Positions 54,615-64,000 of a stretch of DNA of 64,000 nucleotides are shown in pieces (within the stretch, counting starts at the first letter, position 1; each line of letters opens with the position of its first letter). Below the pieces are notes generated by a model. The model made no database searches. It worked only from the letters and a program-made list of their open reading frames with translations, and was not told the origin of the DNA. Made by a program: the position numbers and the translations under genes. This DNA comes from Aotearoamyces nothofagi (Eukaryota; Ascomycota; Leotiomycetes; Leotiales; Tympanidaceae), in the NCBI GenBank assembly GCA_015345905.1, contig JADDTR010000013.1, positions 439,411-503,410 of the forward strand, given 5' to 3'.

Positions 54615-55291
54615 TCAATCCCACTCGTCATCATCGTCGCTATCATCCTCTTTGGCCGCTTTCACTCCCCATTTAATACCTGCGTCACTCTGGGCCTTTG
54701 CTCGTTGCACGACTCCAGAACTCAATAGCCGAGCCTCCAGATCCTGAGTAGTGAACATATCTGGAGTGTATCCGAGTCCTTCGAAGCCAACAATTCTGTC
54801 AACGCTCACACCATTGACGAACGCTAGCACACAGGGTAAAACCTGAACTTTCAATTTCGTAACCAGGAAAGGCGCATTCTCAACATTCATTTTCAAAAAT
54901 CTCGTATCGAAGTGCTTCTTAGCAAGTGCCTGTAGGTAGAAGCACATCAGCGCTCGAACCTGCTTACAGAAGTTCAATTTCCACGCACCTCCAAATGGCC
55001 ATCCATGACTCCGCATCTTGCAAAGTCATCCTTGGAAAAGTGTACTACGGCAAATTTCACCTCAGTAGTCAATTCCATCAGTGCCTTTTCCTCCTTGATC
55101 TCTGTGTAATTGCCAAAGCCCTGGTTTTTCTGCGCTTTAGAGCGCGCAAGTTCGGCGTGGAGCTGTTGAATTCGTTGTTCACGGAACGCGTCGAGCGCTG
55201 GCGAATCTTCGAGTGACGCGATTAGAGCATCCTCATCATCTGAGTGAGAAGTATCGAGGAGCGACGCGACGTGAGCATCGAGGTTCGACAT
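54615..55291 (-). CDS. PLP1: Thioredoxin-like protein of the TXNDC9/Plp1 (phosducin-like) family
   Basis: Two exons (55291-54989 and 54929-54615) sum to 618 nt and 205 aa. An acidic and coiled N-terminus (MSNLDAHVASLLDTSHSDDE, LDAFREQRIQQLHAELARSK) precedes a thioredoxin-like fold from about residue 75: FAVVHFSKDDFARCGVMDGH, TRFLKMNVENAPFLVTKLKV, QVLPCVLAFVNGVSVDRIVG and FEGLGYTPDMFTT. Only the single Cys of FARC remains at the redox position, as in this family, so it is not a redox enzyme. Relatives cooperate with the CCT chaperonin in folding tubulin and actin. The tail is very acidic (EDDSDDDDEWD). Confidence 0.93.
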
Positions 55292-55771
55292 GTTTCCAAT
55301 GTGGCAGCACTTTCTGGACTTGTGAACTCGCGCACATTCCAGTTTTCGTGTAAAGGCGACGGAGAGGTTTACCCAGGCATTGACTACCTCTTTACTACTC
55401 TGTATCGTACCCAAAGAGAAAGAATTGGCGATTGGACATGTGCGGCCGCCGCTTGAGCTTGTTTCTTTCTGCCTTAAATCCCTGCCATCGCCAAAATCTA
55501 AATTAGGTTGCGGTCCAAAAGATGCTAAAGCCAATCTATACCGACAATATTTCTATTTCATCTTGACAACCAAGTCACCACTGACAAATTGGTCTTGTTC
55601 CGGTATTCCCTCACATTATCATTCAATGCTGCGAAATTGAAGACGCGTTACCTCTTATCTCCGGGCCTCCTCCTCAACCTTTCCACTGCTGCCACGTAAC
55701 CTTCTCCTTTCCTGGCATCGCATATTTGGACACATCTTCGCCACGAAAGTACACAGCTTACCTTCGGAAAT
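55292..55771. promoter_or_regulatory. Divergent promoter region
   Basis: About 480 bases between the divergent thioredoxin-like gene and the GDP-mannose transporter. The part 55640-55770 is pyrimidine-rich (cctcctcctcaacctttcc, ccttctcctttcctgg), as expected before a fungal start. No coding signal is seen. Confidence 0.45.
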
Positions 55772-57115
55772 ATGGACGACAAGAAGAGAGATGATTACGC
55801 CATTGATATGCCCGACCGCAATGGCAGTGGGCGTTCGTCTCCAGCTCTGCGGAGGGCACCTTCTATGCCAGCTGGGTTGCCTATCCCCTCACAAATCACG
55901 AACAATCCAGCAATCTCAATCGCGGCGTATTGTATGGCGTCCATCAGTATGACTGTCATCAATAAGTACTGCGTATCGGGCTCACAATGGAACTTAAACT
56001 TCCTATTTCTTGCAATTCAGGTGAGTTCTTGCGCCGCTCAATCCGCCCACGCCTGTTCACGTCTAATAAGTCAATAGTCGATCGTATGTATTATTGCTAT
56101 CGCAGCTTGCAAGTCAATGGGTCTTATCAAGGATCTGGCAAGATTTGACAAGGAGAAGGCCAAAAGATGTAATTCACAGCAACCCTCTTTCTATTACGAT
56201 GCTGTGATGCTAACGCCAGCTAGGGTTCCCTATTTCACTCCTCCTCGTGGGCATGATTTATACCAGCACGAAAGCCTTACAATTCCTCTCGGTCCCAGTG
56301 TATACCATCTTCAAGAACCTAACAATCATTGTTATTGCGTATGGGGAGGTTCTCTGGTTTGGCGGTGCTGTCACGAGCTCGGCTTTGTTCTCTTTTGGGC
56401 TCATGGTACTCAGCTCAGTAGTAGCTGCATGGGCAGATGTTCAGCATGCTTTACAGAGCTACGGTGGTTCCCAACTTTCAAGTCAAGAGAGTGAGGCAGC
56501 TGCGAAGCTCTCTACCCTGAATTCTGGCTACGCATGGATGGGATTGAACGTCTTTTTCACCGCTGCCTACGTTCTTGGAATGAGAAAGGTCATTAAGAAA
56601 ATGAATTTCAAGGATTGGGATAGTAAGTTTAGATCATCAACTGTAGGAGATCACATGAGATGCTAACTGCCCCAATAGCCATGTTCTACAACAATCTTCT
56701 CACCATCCCTGTCCTCATTATCTGCACTCTTCTTGCCGAGGATTGGTCGTCTGAGAATATTGCATTGAACTTTCCAGCCTCCTCCAGGACCCACCAGTAT
56801 CTTGCTATGATTTACTCCGGCCTTGCTACTATTTTTATTTCCTACGCCTCGGCATGGTGCATTCGGGTAACATCATCTACCACATACTCAATGGTTGGAG
56901 CGTTGAACAAGCTCCCAATTGCTGTCAGTGGTCTAATATTCTTTGATGCGCCTGTCACATTCGGCAGTGTCTCTGCTATCTTCATTGGTTTCATCAGTGG
57001 TATTGTTTACGCTTGGGCAAAGGTCAGACAGACTGCTCAGGCAAAGATGAGCCTGCCAACGCATGCGACGATGAGCGCTAGCAGCCAAAGCGCTCGCGAC
57101 GCAAACAAGTCATAA
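55772..57115 (+). CDS. VRG4: GDP-mannose transporter, Golgi
   Basis: Four exons (55772-56020, 56078-56168, 56224-56622, 56679-57115) sum to 1176 nt and 391 aa. Ten or so membrane segments follow a polar N-terminus of about 45 residues. Diagnostic blocks are [53 protein letters not shown] and, near the C-terminus, the GDP-mannose recognition motif GALNK within [20 protein letters not shown]. The transporter exchanges cytosolic GDP-mannose for lumenal GMP and feeds Golgi mannosylation of proteins and sphingolipids, so it is functionally upstream of the GT32 mannosyltransferase at 60.5 kb. The Ser/Ala-rich tail is typical of Pezizomycotina. Confidence 0.96.
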
Positions 57116-58009
57116 TAGCTGCCTCTGCTAACTAGGCCATTGCGATTCTTCAATGGCATTCGCGCCAACTCGGATGAGTCAACTGTGTTCACATTATTCT
57201 GAGGAGGTTCAGTGCACGAGTGCTCAGCCATGGCTTAGCTCGCCGCCTAGGCCTTGCGGTTTATTTGGTATGCCCAGAAAGTGGCACCTATAGATCTTCT
57301 CTACCTGATGTATCATATTGTCTTGGTTCTTATAGCATAGATTAACCTCCGCATGGGGCGGGAGTGTAACCTGTGGTCCTTTGAGGGGCTCTTTACCACT
57401 TCGTTAGAAGCATGCGAGGTGAAGGGGTATTTTTGGCGCACTAAGGCAGACCGCACACGAATAATGTACTACATATCTATATTGAAATCACCCAGAAGCG
57501 TAAGCATCCTGCAGTTATGCTTCCTGATGCAGCATCTTCGCGTTGTTGGTATGGTGCTTCATAGTTGATTTTATAACTCGTAACGGCTGCATGTTCTTGG
57601 TGCATGAAACGAAACCTATTCACCAACACCATTCCCGTAGCAAGCGCCGTTCTGTGAGGATGGAAAAGGCTTGCTTTGTAGAGCCACCTAGATATATAAG
57701 ATTTAACATATACTGAACAATGGCCGCTCGAGCTACTAATAAGAATTCAATTCAAGCACGGAAATAGTGGGGGATTAACCTCCGCCTTCAAATGACGTTA
57801 CGACTTGCGAGCGCAATCGCGCTCGGCACCTTTGCCAAACCCTCAAAGCGTACATTCTTCTTTCATGCATCCTGCAACGGTCGACTTGGCTAATACCGGG
57901 GCACACAACTTCAGTTTGTGTAGACGCTGAAAGGGGCTTCAAGGAGATATCTTGGTGTAGTGGGGTTTCGCCATGCTTTCGAAGGCCAACCCTTCGTAAC
58001 GCCAACGAC
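57116..58009. other. Intergenic region upstream of MMM1
   Basis: About 900 bases. ORFs such as 57353-57568 have no recognisable features. The region should hold the VRG4 3' end and the MMM1 promoter. Confidence 0.45.
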
Positions 58010-59301
58010 ATGTCTACTCTTGATACCCCTCCACCTGCGTCCGTGTCTTCGTAAGTACAGAAGAAATCAGATTAGCTACGGGCCCGTACTAATAGGACGA
58101 CAGTCTCTCCTTCACACATGGCCTTCTGCTCGGCCAACTCTCCATTGTCATCTTGATCGGCGCGTTCATCAAATTCTTCATTTTTGGTGATCCTCCTTCC
58201 GCCGATGTAACCGCAGCCTTACGAGCCACTGAACGACGATCACGAACTCTTGCCCACAAGCGCTCTTTACTCTCAGTTCGACCTGCCACTCCTCGTCCTT
58301 CCTCGCAACCCCTTAATAGAAAGCGCTCCAGCGTCCTCCGCAACCCTCCGCCTCTCACGATTGCAACCATTCTCAGAAAGACATACTACAACGTCCACGC
58401 GCACCAGCCCGAAAGCCTCGATTGGTTTAATGTGCTAATAGCACAGACTATTGCGCAGTTCAGAAGTGATGCCCAGCATGATGATGCGATCCTCACTTCT
58501 CTCACAAAGGCGCTGAATGGTGGTTCGCGACCTGACTTCCTTGACGAGATCAAAGTGACAGAAATCAGCCTTGGGGAAGACTTCCCTATATTTAGCAATT
58601 GCCGCGTCATCCCGGTAGATGATAATGGACTGAGTTTGAGCAAAGACCGGGTAACTGAGGGAGGCAACAGTAGCAGGGAGGGGGGGCGATTACAAGCACG
58701 CATGGATGTTGATCTAAGTGATTTTATTACACTGGCTTTGGAGACAAAGCTATTGCTCAACTATCCCAAGCCGCTCTCTGCTATACTTCCTGTTGCTTTG
58801 TCGGTTTCAGTTGTACGATTCAGTGGCACATTGTCCATCTCATTCATACCTAGCAATCCCTCGCACCCTAGTCCCACCACAATGGCATTCAGTTTCTTGG
58901 ATGACTATCGGCTTGACCTCTCTATACGGAGTTTAGTAGGCAGCCGATCTCGACTTCAAGATGTGCCGAAGATCGCACAATTAGTTGAAGCGCGGCTACA
59001 TACATGGTTTGATGAGCGATGCGTAGAGCCACGGTTCCAACAGATTGCTCTGCCAAGTTTGTGGCCGCGGAAGAAAAATACTAGGGGTGGAGAAGAGACA
59101 GGAAGTAGTGACCCGGGTAGCATGGGGAAGACAAAGGGAAAAGAGATGGAACGGGATTTGAGGGAGGAAGCCAGGAAGGAGGTGGAAGCAGAGGCAAGGA
59201 CAGAGAGGGAGAGAGTTGAGCAGGAGGGGCTGCGGTGGAGAAGAAGAGCAACCGGTGAATATTCCATGCCAGGATCCATGCCTGGGATGACAATGACTTG
59301 A
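58010..59301 (+). CDS. MMM1: ERMES subunit Mmm1 (maintenance of mitochondrial morphology 1)
   Basis: Two exons (58010-58050 and 58104-59301) sum to 1239 nt and 412 aa. A short lumenal N-terminus ([14 protein letters not shown]) is followed by one membrane anchor ([19 protein letters not shown]). The SMP lipid-binding domain then runs from about residue 115 to 335: [74 protein letters not shown] and [20 protein letters not shown]. Mmm1 sits in the ER and pairs with Mdm12, Mdm34 and Mdm10 to move lipids to mitochondria. The C-terminal tail is charged (about 80 residues, [20 protein letters not shown]) and ends with Met/Gly/Pro repeats. For intron 1 I used the acceptor CGACAG at 58103, which gives the family [12 protein letters not shown]. 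Confidence 0.95.
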
Positions 59302-60496
59302 TGGCTGGTTATAGACCGTATGAGGAGGCCCTTAACCTGACGCATGGGAGGGGTTTAAATATATAAGACGATTTTCTCTCTGGATTTACTATCTTACTCT
59401 CATCGTAATTTCGGTCTGTCATGATATATTGCGTTTGTTTTCATCGGCCATTTTGCGAAACTTTCCACTTCTCGCGGACGTTGTAGTTCACGCCATCAAA
59501 TCGCCCTCTTGCCATTTCCACCTGTTGTAGATTTATATTTTTTGTCGTGGTACCATAGGTGACTTTAGTTTGCCTTTTGGACTCCATCCTCTCTGGAAGA
59601 AAAAATGTTCCAAGTGATGCTTATTAACACGCATCACTTTCGTTACTTCTCTTTTTTATACGTCCTTCCTATTCCCGGCATGCACTGTTTCAGATCCTAA
59701 CTAGGACTTGGGCTTGTAATGTAGAGATGGCAGAGAGGAGAGAGAAAAACTCCAGTCAGTTTAGATGACTAGATTTTGTCTAATTATCTTTATTAGAACT
59801 GACGGCAAGGAATACTAATTTATCTAATTTGTAGAAAATAAAGAAACGCTTTGGCTGATATTAACAGCAGTTCAACAGCTTGTAGCTCTATTATTATCTG
59901 TGGAGTGTTTTGAGTAGTACAGAATCAAAGAAATAAATAATATATCCTCAACAGTTCTTCATTTAATACCATTAATTACGATCTATTAACTCTACTGATT
60001 TATAGGCTGATGTTTCTCACTGGCATTGCTTGGTGTACACTTTCTTTCATTAAATGATCAAGCTGTTGGCAACCTTTTAAATACTTCGTAATTTCCTGAT
60101 TCTCCAAGAATAAATATTATCAGCTTACTTCTGGCTATCAATTACAATTGCAGTATCGTAACGTCTTTTACACAACATGTTATATAGTACTTGTTCTACA
60201 TATATATCGTATTGGCAGGCGGATTTCCTAGAGAGAATAAACTACACTATTGAATGCCAATTCTCATCATACACAAGACCGCATTTCATTTTTGTTGTTT
60301 ATTATGTCTTCCCCCAAAGATGTCAATATTCGCCGATTCCATGCAAACACACCGCTATGCAAAAATGCAACTTGGGTGGATAATAACATACATAAAACCA
60401 TTTCGACCTGCAAAATTGACTATCGTACTAATTGCAATGGCCAGGATAGGCTTTAGTGATCCCACTGATCTTATTTCCAAAATCCTTCAGTCACGA
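59302..60496. other. AT-rich convergent intergenic region
   Basis: About 1.2 kb of AT-rich sequence between two convergent genes. It has no ORF with coding character, no clear repeat and no RNA gene. Its composition resembles the AT-rich interval around the mariner relic, but no transposon signature is visible. Confidence 0.45.
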
Positions 60497-61559
60497 TTAT
60501 GCTATCCTCGCAACAAGCTCATAGTCATCTTTCCTCTTTCCATGTCGGACAAACGGCACAAATAGTAACATGGACCCTCGTTTCTTCCATACTGGGTCAG
60601 CGAGACTTGCATTTACAATGTTCACTACCCACCCAAAGACGCCCACAACCGAAATCCCGATTATAAATCCTGCTACAGTGACAAATAGCCAGTGTTCTCC
60701 CATCCAAAAGACTACCTGTGCATCTCGTCCGTGCCAGCTACCACCTTTGTCGCCACCAATCCAGAAGAAGCTATCTTCATGGTTATTGTAGTCGCTTGGC
60801 ATCAGGATGCGTACTTCCTCGCTCGGGGGATGTGACTTTGTGATATACTCTTTCCATACGGCGCTCAAGAACAGCGGGCCAGTCGTGTACATGACGGTTA
60901 TGTAGGAAAACTGCCAGTCAATGTTGTATGGCTCTAGACGCTCAATAACATGTCTGAAGAATGGGTGCCGTGGAACGGCACCGAGTGCATCGTTCGAGAG
61001 GCCTGTTGGTTCTGTAAGCGGAGCCCAGGCGGGGTATTGGAGCAAAGGATCTAGGCTCCGGAGGCAGATATCGTCGAGATCCAGGTAGATGCCACCGTAG
61101 TGGTAGAGAACAAAGTAACGGATAGCATCAGCTCGTTGGATTGGGAACGGGTAGTTGCTAAAAGTTTTCAAGAACCAGGGGTATTCGGTTCTGATAAAGT
61201 CACGAGCAGCAGCATCTGTCCAGAACTGCGAGACATTATGGTTAGCATGTAGATCACAAAATGCAAGGAAGGGTCGAGACTTTGTATTCGTATTTTTTGT
61301 GGAAACCCAAACATTGCTGTTGTCCCTCTTGCCACTTTTCTGGTATTGAAGTAGTAATGTATGTTTGGTGAATAATCTTAGGTATAATTGGATTCCAGCT
61401 ATCTGGCATAGGCGCTCCAGCTGAAGGTATCTCTGTGGACGGGATGTAGTAGCGTGAACCATCATCAAAGAGAAGTAATATTAGTGTCCAGAAGAAGTTG
61501 ACTACCAGGCTAACGGTGATTAAAACCAGCAAGCCAAAGATCAGAGTACACCGGCGCAT
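60497..61559 (-). CDS. GT32 mannosyltransferase, Sur1/Csg1/Csh1-like
   Basis: Two exons (61559-61281 and 61225-60497) sum to 1008 nt and 335 aa. An N-terminal signal-anchor (LIFGLLVLITVSLVVNFFWT) leads into the GT32 (Gly_transf_sug) domain: IPKIIHQTYITTSIPEKW, KYEYKFWTDAAARDFIRTEY, FPIQRADAIRYFVLYHYGGI with the DXD motif in YLDLDD, then GAVPRHPFF. A C-terminal membrane segment follows (WLFVTVAGFIIGISVVGVFG). This layout matches the catalytic subunits of mannosyl-inositolphosphoceramide synthase in the Golgi, which use GDP-mannose. The MIPC role is inferred; other GT32 mannosyltransferases share the domain. The intron donor GTCTCG is weak, but splicing restores the conserved YEYKFWTD. Confidence 0.9.
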
Positions 61560-63124
61560 ATCAAGGTACGGTGGTGCAAAGCAACGCTCATGCTACAGAT
61601 ATTAAAGGGACAACGGAAGGGAAACCGAGAGCGTCGTCAGCAACGGAGAGCAGATCGAGGAGACGTCAAAACCGATTCGGCGTATACATGAGACGTGATC
61701 ATATGGTGTATGAAGTGGTCGTATTGATACCCGAGTTGGCTCTACTCTGTTGAAAAGAGAAGGAGAGGAAAGGAAAGTATAGTAAATGGGAATGCGAATG
61801 AGATGGCAGAGATTAGCCAAGGTAAGGTGGCTGAAGTCAGGGGGAAGGGGGAACCCAGAACTAGCAGAACAAGCGCGAACCTGCCAGTCTCCGAGTTTAC
61901 ACAACTGATCCTAAGTCTAAGCCGCAGTTCACGAGGAGCACTACAGACGGGTAGCTAGGGAAGAAGGTGGTAAGGTGCCATGGTGCCAGGGCGCCAAGGC
62001 GTTGGAGAGGTAAACATCTTTAAAAGCAAGCGGCATGCGTAAAGCTTCTAGGCGCTAGGCGCCGTAACGTAGACGCCATACGCTAGACGCTAGACGTCAA
62101 ACATCATTCCAGGCATTTCCCCAGTTTCCTAGTTTCCGAGTTTCCCAGGTACCTTAGTATTGTCGTGTATCTGGTGCATTGTCGAGATGGCGGCATTCTA
62201 GGTTAGCATCTGACCCATCTAGTACTACAACATCGCCCTGGGTCTGGGCTTATAGACCAACGCACTGGGCTCATCTAACCCTCAATAACACCCCCTCTTC
62301 CTTGATATAGCGTAGACTACCTGTATCATAGAATACCCAGTAATGTCGTTAGATATTTTATTAGCCACAACAGCCAAAATGCAAGTCTGCACCAGCCCCC
62401 TAGCCTTAAATCTTAAAGTCTTCTCAAAAGTAAATATGGCCGTAAACTTCGTAGACGCATCCACCCCCAAGATCCTCACTACACGCCAATCTGTTCTTCG
62501 CATCTAACATCTGTGATGTGCATGGTATATCGTACGTTGGCAGCCTGAATTTGAACACTGTATTACTTAGTGTTACTCAACAACTCCGGCACTGATATAT
62601 ATCAAAAGACAATGCTCTTAATTTCATAAACTAGACATCTCAGACCGTGCCCAGCTTTCTAAGATTCACCATCAGAATACATTTTCTTGTTTTTATGATA
62701 TTAGTGCCCCGCTTTCCGTCATTTCCTCATCTCAATTCCCATCCTTTCTCACCTCAACCACGTGAGTCCCATCGTCTCAAATCCATCCAAGCTTCGAAGC
62801 CATGTACCAAAGACAAAAGAAATAGTGCAGAATGTGTAGTATGTCGTGATGGACAATGCCTAAAATTTATGCGTGCTGATAGTGTAGAGTGCCGTGAGCT
62901 CAACCGATTGATAGTACGCCCTTCCTTCTAAGCACCCCAGCCATGCCAAAAGTTTGGCATAGCATATATGGTATGCCGTCGAGAAAGGAAATAATACTTG
63001 AGAGGAAAAGAGACGGTTTGTTGCAAAAATGCTCGCCAGGAATTCCAGAAACAATGCATGGAACGCCAGATATGAACCACAGATCTTCGCTCCATACGAA
63101 GCAAATTAGAACAAAAGAACGCCA
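61560..63124. other. Gene-poor interval with small repeats
   Basis: About 1.6 kb with no supportable gene. Positions 62048-62100 are a cluster of ggcgc/tagacgc words and 62115-62142 hold three tandem agtttcc-type units. A 73-codon minus-strand ORF at 62282-62503 and others near 62650-63120 have no recognisable family. The stretch just before 61559 should hold the GT32 promoter. Confidence 0.45.
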
Positions 63125-64000
63125 TTACATCCTCCGGGGCGAAGCAGACCAGCCCGCTGAGTAATTTGGAACCGAAACAGACGCCGCTGGAACGTTTCTA
63201 AAGCTCGATTCCGAAGCTCCAGAGCCAGTTGTAGGATCTAGCTTTAATACACGCCGCAAAGTATCCTCCATGCCCTTTATATCGTCATGTTGAGGTCGAG
63301 ATGGAGAGCTAGATGAGTTGAAAGTATTGGAAGGTGCATTGAAACTACTGCTGGATCCGTGGGATAACGACGAGTTGTCGTTAGATATTCGTGAAGGAGC
63401 TATTGAAGGTTGGTAAAGAGCATTCGACCGTTCTGGAGTCGGGACAGGGATTGCAGGAGTTATTTCCTGACGAAGACCAGAATAACGAGAATTTACTCTT
63501 GCAGAGTTGTTGGAAGTCATAGGTTCATTGGTAAAGGGAAGACTATTGTTGGGTGCCCGAGAATCAAATCCAGTATTGTGGGTAGCGCCGATAGGTGTAG
63601 ATACATTGTGAAGCGTGGTAACAGACGTGGATATCGATGACTGTTGGTTTCCGGACCTGCTCGGAGATTCTCTGGAAGTTGGGATGGGTGAACGTTTCCG
63701 ACCGGAGAACAGGTATGCCTTCAACGCATCTGAGCGATCCTTTGAATGCACAAACTCTGCCGTTGCCTGTGTAGAAGGTTGAGAGGCCGAAGTTACAGAT
63801 CGAGCAGCGTTGATTCGTTCATTGTAGGGAGTCGAGAATGCTGGACCATAAGGCTTGCCAGGACTGTTGTTACCGTCTAACTCTAGCGCAAACATACTAC
63901 TAGCAGAACCTCCAGCAAGGTGTGAATCGCGTCTGCGGCCTTGCCCATTAGATATAGGAGTAGAGTAGTCACGTTGAGGGGAATTAGAGGGAGGTTGAAA
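63125..64000 (-). CDS. 3' part of an unrecognised Ser/Asn-rich protein
   Basis: An open frame enters from the right edge of the window (no stop up to base 64000) and ends at 63125, covering about 291 codons. The chain is rich in Ser, Asn, Pro and Thr and looks disordered. It has short conserved-looking motifs: SMFALELDG, RSDALKAYLFSGRKRSPI, and near the C-terminus MEDTLRRVLKLD. Such spaced motifs in a disordered chain are seen in fungal RNA-decay scaffold proteins of the PNRC/Edc kind. I cannot confirm a family, and the N-terminus lies outside the window. An internal ATG at 63895 is unlikely to be the start because the frame stays open and of the same composition upstream. Confidence 0.7.
   Translation of the reverse strand, partial: FQPPSNSPQRDYSTPISNGQGRRRDSHLAGGSASSMFALELDGNNSPGKPYGPAFSTPYNERINAARSVTSASQPSTQATAEFVHSKDRSDALKAYLFSGRKRSPIPTSRESPSRSGNQQSSISTSVTTLHNVSTPIGATHNTGFDSRAPNNSLPFTNEPMTSNNSARVNSRYSGLRQEITPAIPVPTPERSNALYQPSIAPSRISNDNSSLSHGSSSSFNAPSNTFNSSSSPSRPQHDDIKGMEDTLRRVLKLDPTTGSGASESSFRNVPAASVSVPNYSAGWSASPRRM

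Noticed and set aside
62282-62503. 73-codon minus-strand ORF
   Set aside because: It contains a vaguely enzyme-like GVDASTKFTAIF stretch but no recognisable family, no conserved start context and no neighbouring exon.
39774-64000. Biosynthetic gene cluster or defence-like system
   Set aside because: Genes here are single-copy housekeeping types (purine synthesis, Vps45, MBOAT, ADI1, VRG4, MMM1, GT32) with unrelated roles and no PKS, NRPS, NLR or toxin-type genes.

Overview
This is a gene-dense nuclear window from a filamentous ascomycete (Pezizomycotina). The evidence is short spliceosomal introns of about 50-70 nt with GTAAGT/GTATGT donors and CTAAC/CTGAC-type branch points, plus fungal-type orthologues: HapE (CCAAT-binding factor), a Mcm1-type MADS-box factor, a Mei2-like RNA-binding protein, bifunctional ADE5,7, VRG4, MMM1 and a SUR1/CSG1-like mannosyltransferase. 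The class within Pezizomycotina cannot be fixed from sequence alone.

Layout. 1-2.1 kb is low-complexity DNA with several minisatellites. 2.1-9 kb holds an unrecognised protein with a PIP-like N-terminus, V-ATPase subunit E, a NIPA-like magnesium transporter and the MADS-box factor. 9-11.6 kb is a strikingly G-rich and then TAC/GTA-repetitive intergenic block. Fumarase follows, then a 2-kb AT-rich interval carrying a decayed Tc1/mariner element with recognisable terminal inverted repeats. 15.4-20.1 kb carries mitochondrial TrpRS, mitochondrial ribosomal protein S10 and the rRNA-processing factor Fcf2, all on the minus strand. 20.8-29.2 kb has HapE, exocyst Sec15 and the Mei2-like gene. A broken pyridoxal-phosphate synthase (pdx1/SNZ) copy lies at 29.9-30.9 kb. 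32-39 kb has an importin-beta family karyopherin, a FUN14 protein and Xaa-Pro aminopeptidase P. 39.8-50.4 kb has a SUN-domain ER protein, ADE5,7, Vps45 and a divergent MBOAT lysophospholipid acyltransferase. 50.8-64 kb has a short-chain dehydrogenase, acireductone dioxygenase, a TXNDC9/Plp1-type thioredoxin-like protein, the Golgi GDP-mannose transporter, ERMES subunit MMM1, a GT32 mannosyltransferase, and the 3' part of a Ser/Asn-rich gene that runs off the right edge.

The genes are mostly unrelated housekeeping functions: vesicle traffic, mitochondria, central metabolism and transcription. There is no secondary-metabolite cluster, CRISPR array or recognisable virus-like element. I rebuilt exon boundaries by hand from splice signals, reading frame and remembered family consensus. 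For most multi-exon genes the summed exon lengths close exactly into one frame. The exceptions are noted in the entries.

I found no convincing undescribed multi-gene system. The most interesting items are the mariner relic with a CpA-to-TpA signature, the decaying pdx1 copy, a possible dual-start aminopeptidase P, candidate micro-exons in hapE and the Mei2-like gene, and the strand-asymmetric G-rich block upstream of the MADS-box gene.
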